Source of the DNA: Desulfobulbus oligotrophicus
Lineage (GTDB): Bacteria; Desulfobacterota; Desulfobulbia; Desulfobulbales; Desulfobulbaceae
DNA: 64,000 nt
Assembly: GCF_016446285.1 (NCBI RefSeq)
Contig: NZ_CP054140.1
Location: 1,407,501 to 1,471,500, forward strand
Direction: 5' to 3'
Shown here: in pieces, positions 52,871-63,188 of the stretch
Numbering within the stretch: position 1 is the stretch's first letter
How the letters are laid out: each line of letters starts with the position of its first letter
Notes under the pieces: generated by a model
Told to the model about the DNA's origin: nothing
What the model saw: only the letters and a program-made list of their open reading frames with translations
The model's database searches: none
Made by a program: the position numbers and the translations under genes

Positions 52871-54532
52871 ATGAAAGTGTCAGGGCTATCAGGGGAGCAA
52901 GACAACCGTATCCGTTGTGTTTGGATGGTAACCCGTGAATATGATCAGCTGGCCGGAGCCGGTGGTGTTAAGGATGTCTGCCGCCAGTTGGCTGAGACAT
53001 TGGTTACCCATGCTGATTGCATGGTACGCGTGGTGCTGCCCCGCTACGGGTTCATGAATACCGAACGTCTCGGTTGTCGGCTCCTTCCCGTTACGCAGAC
53101 AAGTGGTCGCATCGGTGCACGGCGGTATGACCATATCTTTCACGTTGATATGGATTATGCGGATGAAGAGCGACGAGAACCCGTCGCCGTCTGGCAAACC
53201 GAACGTAATGGAGTAACACTCTTCCTGGTGGAAGCTGATCGTTATGCGACAAAGCGAGACGTCTATACCTATACTGAGGAGGATGAAGGCGAAGTTGTCT
53301 GGCAGCAAAAGGGCCGGGGCCACTATGATTTCTTTGCGATGAATACCCTTCTGCAGAAAGCGGCCCTTGATCTGATGATTCTTCTTGATGAGCATCCCGA
53401 TATTATTCACTGTCACGATGGGCATTCGGCGACCTTACCCGCCATCATGCGTGAAGCTGCTGGTTATCGTCATTACTTCCGTCGAACAGGTGCAGTGGTC
53501 ACCATTCATAATGCAGGGAAGGGGTATCATCAGGAGATTGGCGATTTAAAGTTTGCGCAAGCCATCACAGGCCTTCCTGAAAGAGTGGTGCAGGGGGGGA
53601 TATTAGACGATAGTTTTGATCCATTCATGGCTGCTGCGGATTATGCTGTCATAAATACGGTCAGTCAGCAGTATGCCCTGGAATTACAGCAGACGTCTGA
53701 AGATGCCCGGACAGGCTGGCTTGGCCATGCCCTCTTGGAAAGAGGTGTCACCCTTGCCGGTATTACCAATGGCATTGATCCTGGTTCATTTGATCCTCGT
53801 TTTGCCGAGCAATTAGGGATAGCGGCACGTTACGATGTGTTTAACGGTGATTTTGAAGGGAAGAGAGTATGCAAGGCTGATCTGCTTACAGCAATAGCCG
53901 CCCACGGCTCCTGGGAGCAGGTCAGACAGTACGGTGAGCTGATCAATGATGTTGAAAGGCCTCTTTGCACCTTTGTCGGCAGACTGACTTTGCAAAAGGG
54001 GGTTGATATCTTTATCCGCGCTTTACATGAGGTGTTGGGGCAGGATCCAGCTGTTCAGGTGCTCTTTCTTGGTTCAGGGATGCGGGAGTTCGAAGTGGAT
54101 ATCGAGCGATTGGCAACATCAGGGTCGTTTCAAAGAAGGGTTTGTTTTCTGAAGGGCTATGATCCACTATTGGCAAACAAAGTCTATGCAGCCGGTGATT
54201 TTTTTATTATTCCATCTCGTTATGAGCCATGTGGTCTGACCGATTACATTGCCCAGCTTTTCGGCAATATACCCATAGTCCACCATGTTGGGGGATTGGT
54301 TAAGGTTGTGCACGAAGAGACAGGTTTTTCATACCAGCACAATACGCCGACAGTGCTTGCTGATGCACTTCTGGAAGCCGTACGCGTGTATCAGCAACGA
54401 CCCCATGTTTTACGATCAATGCAGATGACCGCTGTGCAGCGAATTATGCAACTTCATACCTGGCAAAAAGTGATGGTTGCCTACCTGGAACTCTATCAAC
54501 GGGCAAAAAAGATGGCAGCCGGAGAGTTTTAA
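52871..54532 (+). CDS. glgA: Glycogen/starch-synthase-like glycosyltransferase (GT5)
   Basis: This 553-residue GT5 glycogen-synthase-like protein has an N-terminal Rossmann domain starting WMVTREYDQLAGAGGVKDVC, IIHCHDGHSATLPAIMREAA, and the C-terminal domain with FVGRLTLQKGVDIFI, FFIIPSRYEPCGLTDYIAQ and VHHVGGLVKVV. In typical GlgA the N-terminal loop is KTGGLADV and the acceptor loop GLTQLYGLRYG; here these read GAGGVKDV and GLTDYIAQLFG, so donor or acceptor specificity may differ. No other glg genes are in the window. Confidence 0.8.
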   Translation: MKVSGLSGEQDNRIRCVWMVTREYDQLAGAGGVKDVCRQLAETLVTHADCMVRVVLPRYGFMNTERLGCRLLPVTQTSGRIGARRYDHIFHVDMDYADEERREPVAVWQTERNGVTLFLVEADRYATKRDVYTYTEEDEGEVVWQQKGRGHYDFFAMNTLLQKAALDLMILLDEHPDIIHCHDGHSATLPAIMREAAGYRHYFRRTGAVVTIHNAGKGYHQEIGDLKFAQAITGLPERVVQGGILDDSFDPFMAAADYAVINTVSQQYALELQQTSEDARTGWLGHALLERGVTLAGITNGIDPGSFDPRFAEQLGIAARYDVFNGDFEGKRVCKADLLTAIAAHGSWEQVRQYGELINDVERPLCTFVGRLTLQKGVDIFIRALHEVLGQDPAVQVLFLGSGMREFEVDIERLATSGSFQRRVCFLKGYDPLLANKVYAAGDFFIIPSRYEPCGLTDYIAQLFGNIPIVHHVGGLVKVVHEETGFSYQHNTPTVLADALLEAVRVYQQRPHVLRSMQMTAVQRIMQLHTWQKVMVAYLELYQRAKKMAAGEF

Positions 54533-54595
54533 AGGTTTTTTGCTGTGTGCCACGGAATTGTATCGCATCCAGCTGGATTGTGCTGGAATGGCTGC

Positions 54596-54624
54596 TTGAC
54601 AGAATGTTGACGAGCTTGTTTTAT
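54596..54624 (+). promoter_or_regulatory. Candidate promoter in the gap gene leader
   Basis: TTGACA (54596-54601), a 17-base spacer and TTTTAT (54619-54624) match a housekeeping promoter moderately and sit about 205 bases before gap. The rest of the 54533-54830 spacer has no clear gene; the long leader may carry regulation. Confidence 0.35.
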
Positions 54625-54830
54625 TGTTTCACTTGGCGGGCAGTTATCGTCCGTGCTTAATTTTGGGTGTGCTTAATATATGCAAAAAGCAGTTGAGCCT
54701 TCGGACCAGAGAGGAGCTAAAAAACTGTCACTGTGCTGAGGAAAACAGACTAACCAGTGGAGCAAAGGCTGTGATTACCAGTGACTAAATACAACAGTTC
54801 GTCGGAACAAATTTATACAAGGAGTATGTT

Positions 54831-55835
54831 ATGGCTATAAAGGTAGGTATCAATGGTTTTGGTAGGATCGGCAGGAATATTTTTCGTGCCTTGAGTGAAG
54901 ACACTGCTTTTGCAGACATTGAGATAGTCGGTATCAACGATTTAACTGATGTCAAAACCATAGCCCATCTGTTGAAGTATGATTCAGTGATGGGTCGATT
55001 TTTGCACGATGTGTCTGTTGCTGAAAACAGTATTGTTGTAAACGGGAAGAACATCCCGATCACCAGTTTCCGTAAACCCGGCGAGATCCCATGGGCGACT
55101 CTGGGGGCTGAGTACGTACTTGAGTGCACCGGCTTGTTTCGTGATCTGGAATCTGCGAAGGCACATATTGACGGCGGGGCCGGCAAGGTCATTATTTCGG
55201 CACCGGCCAAGGGAGAGGTTAAAACCATTGTCATGGGGGTGAATGAGGATGAATATGATCCCACCCGGCATCATGTGGTCTCCAATGCCTCTTGTACCAC
55301 GAACTGCCTTGCACCGGTTGCTCAGGTTATTCTTGCTAATTTTGGGATTAAACGCGGGCTGATGACCACGATACACTCTTATACCGGTGATCAAAGGATC
55401 CTTGACTTTCCGCATTCTGATCTGCGTCGGGCCAGGGCAGCTGCTCTGTCTATGATACCAACGAAAACCGGTGCCGCTGCCGCCGTATCTTTGGTCATTC
55501 CGGAGCTGAAGAATAAATTTGATGGGTTGGCGGTCCGGGTTCCTACCCCGAATGTTTCGCTTGTTGACGTTGTGATCGAGGTGGAACGTGAGACCACAGT
55601 TTCAGAGGTCAACAAAGCCCTGTCTGATGCTGCCAACCGATACCTGGGGTACACGGAAGAACCGTTGGTTTCCATTGATTTTCAGGGAGATCCCCGCTCC
55701 TCCATTGTTGATGGACTATGCACCAAAGTATTGGGTACAACCGTGAAAGTTATGAGTTGGTACGACAACGAGTGGGGGTATTCCAATAGGATGCTGGATT
55801 TGGTGCTACATATGGAGGCTAATAAATTTTTATAA
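54831..55835 (+). CDS. gap: Glyceraldehyde-3-phosphate dehydrogenase
   Basis: This NAD-dependent glycolytic enzyme has 334 residues. It begins MAIKVGINGFGRIGRNIF with the Rossmann Gly motif, has the catalytic VSNASCTTNCLAP (nucleophile Cys155), the NAD-preferring GIND pattern, and the C-terminal SWYDNEWGYSNRMLD. AAGGAG precedes ATG 54831. A long leader (about 298 bases) suggests separate regulation from the glycogen-synthase-like gene. Confidence 0.96.
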   Translation: MAIKVGINGFGRIGRNIFRALSEDTAFADIEIVGINDLTDVKTIAHLLKYDSVMGRFLHDVSVAENSIVVNGKNIPITSFRKPGEIPWATLGAEYVLECTGLFRDLESAKAHIDGGAGKVIISAPAKGEVKTIVMGVNEDEYDPTRHHVVSNASCTTNCLAPVAQVILANFGIKRGLMTTIHSYTGDQRILDFPHSDLRRARAAALSMIPTKTGAAAAVSLVIPELKNKFDGLAVRVPTPNVSLVDVVIEVERETTVSEVNKALSDAANRYLGYTEEPLVSIDFQGDPRSSIVDGLCTKVLGTTVKVMSWYDNEWGYSNRMLDLVLHMEANKFL

Positions 55836-56521
55836 TTCTGATGCAGAGTAAGCAGATGTCTATACAGCAGTAACGTTTTTTAATCTCACCCCAGAAGGTT
55901 GGTTCCAGAGACCGATAGAAGACATCGTCTCCCCTGCGCTTTCAGAGCAAGAAGTACAGGGGGATATACTGATCTTCAAACACTTTTCCTGATAAGAAAA
56001 CCTGTAAGAATCAACCCTCTCATCCTCTGCCGGCCGACACGAAAATCCGTGCCGGTCGGCCCTCATCCAGACTTTTCAAAAGAGGAACCAACACCTTGTT
56101 CTTGGAGTATCGGTGTGTGTATATCGGTAAATTCATACCCATTATTACTCTATCCCTTCAGCAGCATGATCTGCTGTTGAGCCGGCTGTGGTGAGCTGTG
56201 CTGCCGGAGCAGAGCTGGCGGGGTAGTTCTAGGGACAGGCAGGAAATCCAATTTCAGGGATGGTCAGTTCCCCTGTATCTGATGTTTCTCGTCTTCAGTT
56301 TTTTGGGCTTGGATTGAAAGGAACGTGGATTATGGGAGAGTTGAGCGAAATCCGATTGTTCAGAAAAGAGAGATAAGCCATCCGGCAAATTGTTACGACA
56401 TGCCGGACGGCTTCTGTGTTCTGTGGGCTAGGTGTAGCGGCTGGTGCGTCAAGCCCTTGGGCAAGATAGTGTGGGGCTACCGCGTGTTGATTTTAGACAT
56501 GGTAAAGCCTGCAGAGGTTTT
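55836..56521. other. 686-base gap without a clear gene
   Basis: Only short, low-quality open frames on either strand are present, with no family resemblance. A hairpin of about 13 base pairs (GCCGGCCGACACG at 56029-56041 with CGTGCCGGTCGGC at 56048-56060, one wobble and one mismatch, loop AAAATC) is the main structured element. It lies about 190 bases downstream of gap and may be a terminator or part of an unannotated RNA. No tRNA or IS remnant was recognised. Confidence 0.5.
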
Positions 56522-56692
56522 TCAGCCGGCGACTTTTCCTGTCCCCTTGCATGTCGGACACTTTTGGTCAGGGGTACAAACTTGACCGTCATCTGTTTTT
56601 CCTTGCCACTCACTGCTTGTCTCGCAAACACCCTCGATGACTCCCTTACCGTTGCAGGTGGGACAAACATTGGTTTTTTTATCGTCAGCCAT
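56522..56692 (-). CDS. Small zinc-binding CXXCXGXG protein
   Basis: This 56-residue protein reads MADDKKTNVCPTCNGKGVIE followed later by KCPTCKGTGKVAG: two DnaJ-type CXXCXGXG zinc-binding motifs framing two further Cys. It resembles the central zinc domain of DnaJ without the J domain, and family function is unknown. The start has a strong GGAGGT upstream; the longer frame to 56740 lacks it. A sigma-70-like promoter lies just upstream. Confidence 0.75.
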   Translation of the reverse strand: MADDKKTNVCPTCNGKGVIEGVCETSSEWQGKTDDGQVCTPDQKCPTCKGTGKVAG

Positions 56693-56738
56693 TGTAACCT
56701 CCGTTAGATGATGTAAAAACAGTTCAATTTGTGGCAGC

Positions 56739-56766
56739 ACTATATATCAAAATAGGAAAAAATCAA
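56739..56766 (-). promoter_or_regulatory. Promoter of the small zinc protein
   Basis: On the minus strand TTGATT (56761-56766) and TATAGT (56739-56744) are 16 bases apart and lie about 47 bases before ATG 56692. The remaining gap to 56930 shows no gene. Confidence 0.5.
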
Positions 56767-56929
56767 TGACTTCCTTGGAAAGGCGGTATGCGTAAGGCTG
56801 TTGATAACAGGTGCTAAGGCAAATACTATTCGATATGTTCATAGAAATTAGGGGCATAAAAACAGCTGCTTGTTTTCAGTGCGGCCAGGAAATTCGTACA
56901 GATGAGGAATACGAAAGAGACAGATGCAA

Positions 56930-58378
56930 TTAATGGATGCTCGTATCTTTCCCTAGAGAAAAATCGACTGACCGGGCAGCAGCATGTACAGCCTGTTGAG
57001 CAAGAGAACCGCCGGTCGAATCACAAGGTGTTTCGTTGCCAAAGATAAGTTTTACGACTTCACTGACCGTGAATGCATCTATCGAGGTTGCCGGCATAAA
57101 GGATTCATTATCTTCTTTGTTTTGAATGCGTACAAGCAGGCCCCCATGTAACAGGCGGGTGACTGTCTGCCGAACATCGCTTCGTCGAATCTGTGGCAAT
57201 CGGCTGTTTAAAAATGCAAGGGAAGTGGCGGCACGTCGAGAAAATTGATCATGAACAATTTCCAGGACATCAACGGCTACCTGTAATTGCCTTTGCGGTG
57301 AAAGAACTGTTTCGGAAAAATGATAATACCTGTGATGCTGTAACGCATAGGCAAGGGACGCTCCGAGAAGAATAAAGGTCCAGCCGATATACAGCCAGAT
57401 CAGAAAGAGGGGAATGGAGGCAAAGGACCCGTAGATAGCGTTGTAGTTTGCCAGCCCAATTTGCAGGAAAACATAGAGTTTTTGAAAAGCAAACCAAAAG
57501 ACTGATGCAAAACAGGCACCGGCAAAAGCGACGGAAGCTTTGACTTTTGTATGGGGGAAAAAAAGGTACATTGTCATCAGGGTCAGAATGATAAAGACAA
57601 AGGGTGCCATTTTGATGCTGATGATGAGCATCAGCGCGGAAGGCAGAAGAGCATTCAATTTGTCCATGATGCTCTGATGGGCGAGAATGGTTTCAGCTGC
57701 TAAGGCTATGTTAAGTGACAGGGGCAACAGGATGAGCAGTGCCAGATAGTCCATGATTTTACGGAAAAGAGGACGGCCTTCAGATGTGTGCCAGATAACA
57801 TTCATGGCTTCCTCAATGGAAGCTAATACAAAGAGAATTCCAATAATGAGCCCAAGTACACCAAAGGCACCCAAAGCGGCAAAGTTGGTTCGATCAACGT
57901 ATTGAAAGACAATGTCGACAGCCTTGTGAAGATGTGCCGTTACCGGTGCTGCATCAGTCTTTGTTGCAGGAGGAGCTGGAGCCGTTGCATCGTTTTCGCT
58001 GTGTGCTGCTGATTTTTGTATGTGCAGGGATGGTTGCTCCAGCTGATCAATCAGACGGATTGCCGCTTGTTTGAGCTGTTCGTCGCTGCCCAGGCCCTTT
58101 AAGACCGAGGTGCTGAGAGCCAGGATGGGGACAAGAGAAAGAAGTATTAAATAGGTGAGCGAGGACGCTCTGATGGCCAGGTTGGTTTTCCTGAACTCAT
58201 CGCTCATGATCAGTAGAATGCGTATGCTGATCCGGATGAATTCAGTCACCCTGTTGCTTGCTGGTGAAGATCTGAAAGCCCAACGGTGTAATCGGGCTGT
58301 TCTGCTGGACACTGCCGGAGTGTTTGTCTGAGAGGAGGAGATATGCACCGTCTCGTTCATGATCTTACCCGTGTTCAT
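56930..58378 (-). CDS. YihY/BrkB family inner-membrane protein
   Basis: This 482-residue protein has six membrane helices in the central part (for example [55 protein letters not shown]-like) as in UPF0761/BrkB; the family's function is uncertain. A soluble extension of about 80 residues at the C-terminus resembles a winged helix. The start ATG 58378 overlaps the histidine kinase stop (ATGA), which is why it is preferred over 58399. Confidence 0.85.
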   Translation of the reverse strand: MNTGKIMNETVHISSSQTNTPAVSSRTARLHRWAFRSSPASNRVTEFIRISIRILLIMSDEFRKTNLAIRASSLTYLILLSLVPILALSTSVLKGLGSDEQLKQAAIRLIDQLEQPSLHIQKSAAHSENDATAPAPPATKTDAAPVTAHLHKAVDIVFQYVDRTNFAALGAFGVLGLIIGILFVLASIEEAMNVIWHTSEGRPLFRKIMDYLALLILLPLSLNIALAAETILAHQSIMDKLNALLPSALMLIISIKMAPFVFIILTLMTMYLFFPHTKVKASVAFAGACFASVFWFAFQKLYVFLQIGLANYNAIYGSFASIPLFLIWLYIGWTFILLGASLAYALQHHRYYHFSETVLSPQRQLQVAVDVLEIVHDQFSRRAATSLAFLNSRLPQIRRSDVRQTVTRLLHGGLLVRIQNKEDNESFMPATSIDAFTVSEVVKLIFGNETPCDSTGGSLAQQAVHAAARSVDFSLGKDTSIH

Positions 58379-60531
58379 CCCAACCTGTGCTGCAGCCATT
58401 TTTCAAGAGTTTCGTCGACAAGTTCCCGTTTAACCGGTTTGGCAATGTAGTCGTTCATCCCTGCTTCAAGGCAGATTTCCCGGTCACCTTTCACCGCATT
58501 GGCGGTCATCGCAATGATAGGAACAGCCTCAAACCCTCTGCTGCGCAGTTCTCTGGTGGCGGCAAGACCATCCATTTCCGGCATTTGAACATCCATAAGA
58601 ATAAGATCAAAATCATCGGGACTGGCTGTGTAAGTATTCACAGCTTTGCGACCATCGGCAGCGACTTCGACCTCATAGCCCAGTTTGTTGAGAATCAGTA
58701 CGGTCAACTTTTGATTAACCGGATTGTCCTCGGCTAATAGTATCCGTGCCGTTGATGAAGGTTTTTTTAGGGCACTGATTCCGTTCGTTGAAGTTTTTCC
58801 GGCAGAGGTGGTTCCTGCAGCTCTTTCATCAGTGCTAAGCAGCTTTTCTATAGTTTTGAAAAGCGTCTCCCGTCTAATGGGTTTGCTTAGAATGGCGTCG
58901 AAGCCGATTGTTTCCCAATGTCGAACATTTTTCTCCTGAAAAGAGGTGTGAGCTATCAGGGGAATATCGGCTGTTTCGGGAATGTGATGCCGTATGAGAT
59001 GAGCTAACGTGCTGCCATCCGGATCCGGCATGTGCATATCCAGGATGATGAGATCAAACGAGACGCCCTGCCTGTACGATTGACGCAAAAGTGCAGGAAC
59101 CGTACTGCTGTCGCTGACCGTAGTTACCTTAAATGCTGCGGAGCGAAGAGTATGGCTGAGAATGTCCAGATTGTTGGGGTTGTCGTCAACAAGGAGAATC
59201 CTTTTGCCGGTTAATGCAACTGTTTTGAAATCTTTCGCCTGTTGATGTGCAACTTTTTTAAATTGTGCAGTGAAGTGAAAGGTACTGCCTTGACCAACCG
59301 TACTTTCTGCCCACACATGACCATCCATAAGGCTTGCAATCTTGCGGCAAATGGCAAGGCCTAATCCTGTACCGCCGTACTTCCTTGTTGTGGAGCCGTC
59401 AGCCTGTTGGAACGTCTCGAAAATCGATTCGAGCTTGTCTGCGGGAATCCCTATGCCGGTGTCGCGAACTTTTGTATGCAGGGTAATGGTATCCTCTGTC
59501 TCTTTAGCGGTCATAAGTGACAGTTCAAGTTCACCCTGTTTAGTGAATTTGACCGAGTTCCCCATGAGGTTCAGCAACACCTGGCGGAATCGACCGGGAT
59601 CTCCTGTCACAGCGGCAGGAACGGTATCGTCAACCCGGCAGAGAACTTCCACGGACTGAGAAGCAACTTTGGGATGTATGAGATCACACACATCCTGGGC
59701 AATGCTCTCCGGATCGAAGCTGACACTTTCAAGCGTGAGCTTTCCAGCCTCTACTTTTGAAAAATCGAGGATGTCGTTGATCAAGAAGAGGAGGGCGTCG
59801 GCACTGTGTTTGATTGTCTGAGCAAACTCTTCCTGCTCCGTATCAAGTGCAGTATCCAGTAACATATCTGTAAAACCGATAATGCCATTCATCGGGGTGC
59901 GGATTTCATGGCTCATGGCGGCAAGAAACTCGCTTTTGGCGATATTTGCAGCTTCCGCAGCTTTTTTGGCGAGAAGCAATTCTTCTGTTTGTTTGTGAAT
60001 TTCTGCCTGTAATGTCTCGGAATAGTTGAGCTGTTGTTCCTGTATCTTTCTGTAGTTTTGTTCGTTTTCCGCCATTATTTCCTGAAATTTTCTTTCCAGG
60101 ACTTCAGATTTACGGTCAAATTGTTTTTTTTGAATTCGAAGCCGATTAGTTGTTTCATTTGCTTCACGCTGGACCAGAAACAGGCGAATCGCCAGACGGA
60201 TGGCGGACGCAGCCCAGGGAGTGGAGCAGTTGCTCATTTTTTTTGTGTCCGAAGTTGCAAGAACATACCCCGGCAGGTCCGGAACAAGGTACAGGATGTA
60301 GTTTCGGTCTTTGAGCTGAAAGGTACCTGAAGATAATTTTTGTTTATTGTCTTGAATGCAAGAGATTGCCAGTGGGGTGGGCAAAGGGAAATCGGCGGAG
60401 GCTATATGGTGGCCGAAATGATTAAGACAGAAAAAAGAATGGTCATCAACTTCTTGCACCAGATGTGCGTGGATTAGCGTCAGGTCACCAAGTGGGTCGG
60501 CAAAATCAGCAAACAGCGGCGCAGTCAGCAT
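58375..60531 (-). CDS. Hybrid sensor histidine kinase with two receiver domains
   Basis: This 718-residue protein has an N-terminal unannotated sensor part (about 1-110), a coiled coil (about 120-195), HisKA with phospho-His208 in [11 protein letters not shown], a HATPase with [15 protein letters not shown] (N box), VRDTGIGIP and [11 protein letters not shown], and two receiver domains ([15 protein letters not shown] with Asp in DMHMPDPDG, and [14 protein letters not shown] with DVQMPEMDG). It lacks an obvious membrane helix, so it is probably cytoplasmic. It follows the HDOD gene by nine bases. Confidence 0.93.
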   Translation of the reverse strand: MLTAPLFADFADPLGDLTLIHAHLVQEVDDHSFFCLNHFGHHIASADFPLPTPLAISCIQDNKQKLSSGTFQLKDRNYILYLVPDLPGYVLATSDTKKMSNCSTPWAASAIRLAIRLFLVQREANETTNRLRIQKKQFDRKSEVLERKFQEIMAENEQNYRKIQEQQLNYSETLQAEIHKQTEELLLAKKAAEAANIAKSEFLAAMSHEIRTPMNGIIGFTDMLLDTALDTEQEEFAQTIKHSADALLFLINDILDFSKVEAGKLTLESVSFDPESIAQDVCDLIHPKVASQSVEVLCRVDDTVPAAVTGDPGRFRQVLLNLMGNSVKFTKQGELELSLMTAKETEDTITLHTKVRDTGIGIPADKLESIFETFQQADGSTTRKYGGTGLGLAICRKIASLMDGHVWAESTVGQGSTFHFTAQFKKVAHQQAKDFKTVALTGKRILLVDDNPNNLDILSHTLRSAAFKVTTVSDSSTVPALLRQSYRQGVSFDLIILDMHMPDPDGSTLAHLIRHHIPETADIPLIAHTSFQEKNVRHWETIGFDAILSKPIRRETLFKTIEKLLSTDERAAGTTSAGKTSTNGISALKKPSSTARILLAEDNPVNQKLTVLILNKLGYEVEVAADGRKAVNTYTASPDDFDLILMDVQMPEMDGLAATRELRSRGFEAVPIIAMTANAVKGDREICLEAGMNDYIAKPVKRELVDETLEKWLQHRLG

Positions 60532-60540
60532 AAGGAAACC

Positions 60541-61392
60541 TCACACGCCATAGACATCTTTTATTTTTTCTAACTCTTCGGGGAGATCTGCGGCAAGCAC
60601 CTTATATTCTTCAATGTTATCTTGAATATGGTCTGCCAGTGATGTGTTCAACTGGCCTGGTATCCTGTCGTTAATGGCTGAAAAGTTCAGTTGGTCAATG
60701 ATGTATTCACTTATTTGCAGGATACCGGTGGGTGATTGCGGTGAAATTAGCGATACGGAATCCAGGTGATGATCACGAATAGCTTCAGCAATCGGAGTGG
60801 ACATCTGCCAGTTTTTGGCAAGTGTGTACCCAATCTCGCAGTGATCGGTCTGTAGAAGTTGCTGTTCAAGCACGGTGATCAGAGGAGGGAAATCCGGCTC
60901 AAGTTGCTCTATGAGTTGTAAAAAGGCAACTGGCTCTGCATCTAAAATAACAATCAAACCGATGTCGTGTAAGATACCGCACAGATAGGCGTCGTCGCCA
61001 TTGATCGAAAAAATACGCTCAGCAATCATTTTACAGCATGTGCCGGTGGCTGCACTGTGCAACCACAGGCGTTCCGGAGAAAATCCATTCATTTCGGAAT
61101 GGCCACGAAAAATCTTCCAGATAGCGTCACTGATCACGAAGTTGTGGAGGTTTTTCATGCCCATAAGGGCAACTGCCCGCGAAATTGAGTCAACCTTTCT
61201 ACTCAGACTGTAGAATGAACTGTTGACCAGGGTCAGCAAGCGGGCGACAAGTGTTGGGTCGAGTCGAATAACCTGTTCAAAGTCCTGGAGGGTGGATTCC
61301 TCGTCGTTCATCAATTGGACCAGCTTTGTGGCTATATGGGGGAGTGTTCTAACGGTTTTCGATTTTTCAATCAGTAATTGAGCCGAAGACAT
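60541..61392 (-). CDS. HDOD-domain protein
   Basis: This 283-residue protein has the HDOD output domain (an inactive HD-like fold) covering most of the length: LPHIATKLVQLMNDEESTLQ, RLDPTLVARLLTLVNSSFYS, MGMKNLHNFVISDAIW, YLCGILHDIGLIVILD, and later AEAIRDHHLDS. HDOD proteins act in signalling and often sit beside kinases. Here the next gene is the hybrid histidine kinase, nine bases away, suggesting one pathway. Confidence 0.88.
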   Translation of the reverse strand: MSSAQLLIEKSKTVRTLPHIATKLVQLMNDEESTLQDFEQVIRLDPTLVARLLTLVNSSFYSLSRKVDSISRAVALMGMKNLHNFVISDAIWKIFRGHSEMNGFSPERLWLHSAATGTCCKMIAERIFSINGDDAYLCGILHDIGLIVILDAEPVAFLQLIEQLEPDFPPLITVLEQQLLQTDHCEIGYTLAKNWQMSTPIAEAIRDHHLDSVSLISPQSPTGILQISEYIIDQLNFSAINDRIPGQLNTSLADHIQDNIEEYKVLAADLPEELEKIKDVYGV

Positions 61393-61443
61393 AGAATAGC
61401 TCCCTCAAAAAGACTGAACGTCGACAACAGGGCCGGGAAGAAA

Positions 61444-61806
61444 TTATCTGGTGAGCTCTTTTTTGCTGATGGCTTCTGACTTAACCCTGTCGAGTAACTC
61501 GGCCAACACCGGTTTTACATTTTCCCGGATATCACCGGCCACCACAATGAACAGAAGATCGTCCCCAGGGGTAAACGTCCCGGATTGGGTTTCGATTATT
61601 ATCTCATAAATTCCCGGCCGCTCAAGGTACTCCTGTCTTAGCTGGGTAATCTTTTCTTCATTAACAACGGTTTCCAGTGCGATTACATCTTGACGGCTGT
61701 TGCGAGACCAGTTGCGGGCGATCCCGTTGTGAACGAGGATCATGCCAACGTTGTCTGCAAAGTCAGGCCTCTTTTTGAGATCTTGAATAGTTTTTGAAAT
61801 ATCCAT
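61444..61806 (-). CDS. MoaE-like protein (molybdopterin synthase large-subunit family)
   Basis: This 120-residue protein resembles a truncated MoaE-like family found in Desulfobacterota: VGMILVHNGIARNWSRNS, then GIYEIIIETQSGTFTPGDDL and IVVAGDIRENVKPVLAELLD. Full-length MoaE is about 150 residues with a catalytic Lys near the C-terminal end; the present protein ends LDRVKSEAISKKELTR. Whether it makes molybdopterin is unknown, and no other moa gene is in the window. It lies between the lytic transglycosylase and HDOD genes. Confidence 0.65.
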   Translation of the reverse strand: MDISKTIQDLKKRPDFADNVGMILVHNGIARNWSRNSRQDVIALETVVNEEKITQLRQEYLERPGIYEIIIETQSGTFTPGDDLLFIVVAGDIRENVKPVLAELLDRVKSEAISKKELTR

Positions 61807-61869
61807 GGTGTGTATAAGGGGAGCTGTTGTGAGAAGTGGTACAGAAGATTCTGTTTTGGTCGCTTGGTT

Positions 61870-63045
61870 TTATAGTCGTGACTGCTCTACAGTAGATCGT
61901 TGGCGTGCAAGACGCAACGAGTTTTGCTTGTCGGCGGGGAGACGAACGAGGTAGTTACCGGGAACCGCGTGTTCGCCATTAAGGACAGGACGAAGTAAAG
62001 CAGGGTTGAGTCTGGAGAACTGCTCGGCCGACAGTCGATAATAAGATTGTATCTGTTTGACCGGTGTATCGTTTTTCAGCCGTAAAGTGATGATGGGTTC
62101 TGGACGTTCGAGCGAAAATTTGTGAGTTTTCTCGATTTGTTGTGCTACACGCAAGGCGGCTATAAATTCAGAATAAAAATTACGGGATGCAAATTTAAAT
62201 GCCCCCTGATTGTAAGAAGTAAAGATCCTTTCATAAGTGCCCATTTCTTTTTTTGCCCGCATTGTCCCATTTCGGCCATAGTTATACGCGGTCAGTGCCA
62301 GTGGCCAGCAGTGCAACTTGTTGAAGTTGTCTTTAAGCAGTTGTGCAGCAGCTTCGGTGGCGGTATAGGGATCATAACGTTCGTCAACGAGTTCATTAAC
62401 CGTCAGGTATTCTTTGCCGGTTGAACGGGTAAACTGCCAGAGACCGGCAGCACCAGCCTTACTGTAGGCTTTGGGGTTGAATGAGGATTCAACATGGGGC
62501 AGGTAGATAAGCTCGGATGGCATGCCTTTGGAAATGAAAATTCTTCTGAATGTTGGTAGATATTTACCCGAACGGATAACGCCTTCGTAAAAACGATCAC
62601 TTTGTCCCAGCTGGAAGCGGATCGTCTCTTGAGCAGCATGATACGCTGCAGGTCGATTGGAAGGAAACAGTGATGCTATGCGGCGTTCTTCCGGTGTTCT
62701 CGGTGGCAAACCATTACCAAGTCTCAAGAGAATGGCCCTGATCTGCTCTTTGGCAAGTTCAACGCGTTGTCTGTTTATTTGTTCGGCATTTTTTGTTTTT
62801 GCTTCGACAAGATGAATAACAGTGTACACCTTTCCAAGGTTGTCTCTGTCATGAATGATTCCCTGGCGAGTGGAGTACCGACCGTAGACATTCTCCCAGA
62901 ATTTAACATGGGATTTTATACAGGGATAAACAGGAAACCTCTCTGTTGCGTAGACTGGCAGGTGAACGATAAGAACGAGGAAGACTGTAACGGTAAAAAC
63001 TGAAAACCAGGTGTTACTTTCTTTTTTCGATACAATGGAATTCAT
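61870..63045 (-). CDS. Lytic murein transglycosylase (MltD-like)
   Basis: This 391-residue protein has an N-terminal signal segment (about 13-33, SVFTVTVFLVLIVHLPVYAT) and an SLT domain with LPHVESSFNPKAYSKAGAAG (catalytic Glu in the VESSF motif), LWQFTRSTGKEY, DERYDPYTATEAAAQLL and LALTAYNYGRNG. A C-terminal LysM-like stretch follows (ITLRLKNDTPVKQIQSYYRL, LSAEQFSRLNPALL). It cleaves peptidoglycan in the periplasm. It is divergent from the Nudix gene. Confidence 0.88.
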   Translation of the reverse strand: MNSIVSKKESNTWFSVFTVTVFLVLIVHLPVYATERFPVYPCIKSHVKFWENVYGRYSTRQGIIHDRDNLGKVYTVIHLVEAKTKNAEQINRQRVELAKEQIRAILLRLGNGLPPRTPEERRIASLFPSNRPAAYHAAQETIRFQLGQSDRFYEGVIRSGKYLPTFRRIFISKGMPSELIYLPHVESSFNPKAYSKAGAAGLWQFTRSTGKEYLTVNELVDERYDPYTATEAAAQLLKDNFNKLHCWPLALTAYNYGRNGTMRAKKEMGTYERIFTSYNQGAFKFASRNFYSEFIAALRVAQQIEKTHKFSLERPEPIITLRLKNDTPVKQIQSYYRLSAEQFSRLNPALLRPVLNGEHAVPGNYLVRLPADKQNSLRLARQRSTVEQSRL

Positions 63046-63188
63046 GGTACATGTATTTCCGCGTTGGTAAAAGACAGGCCGTACTTGTTCACTTGTAAAC
63101 AGGATATCGTATTCTGTGTCTTTAAGCCATAGATACTGTCGAATCGATAACTTCTATTGTAGGAAAAAGACTTCAATTGCGTCAAGTT

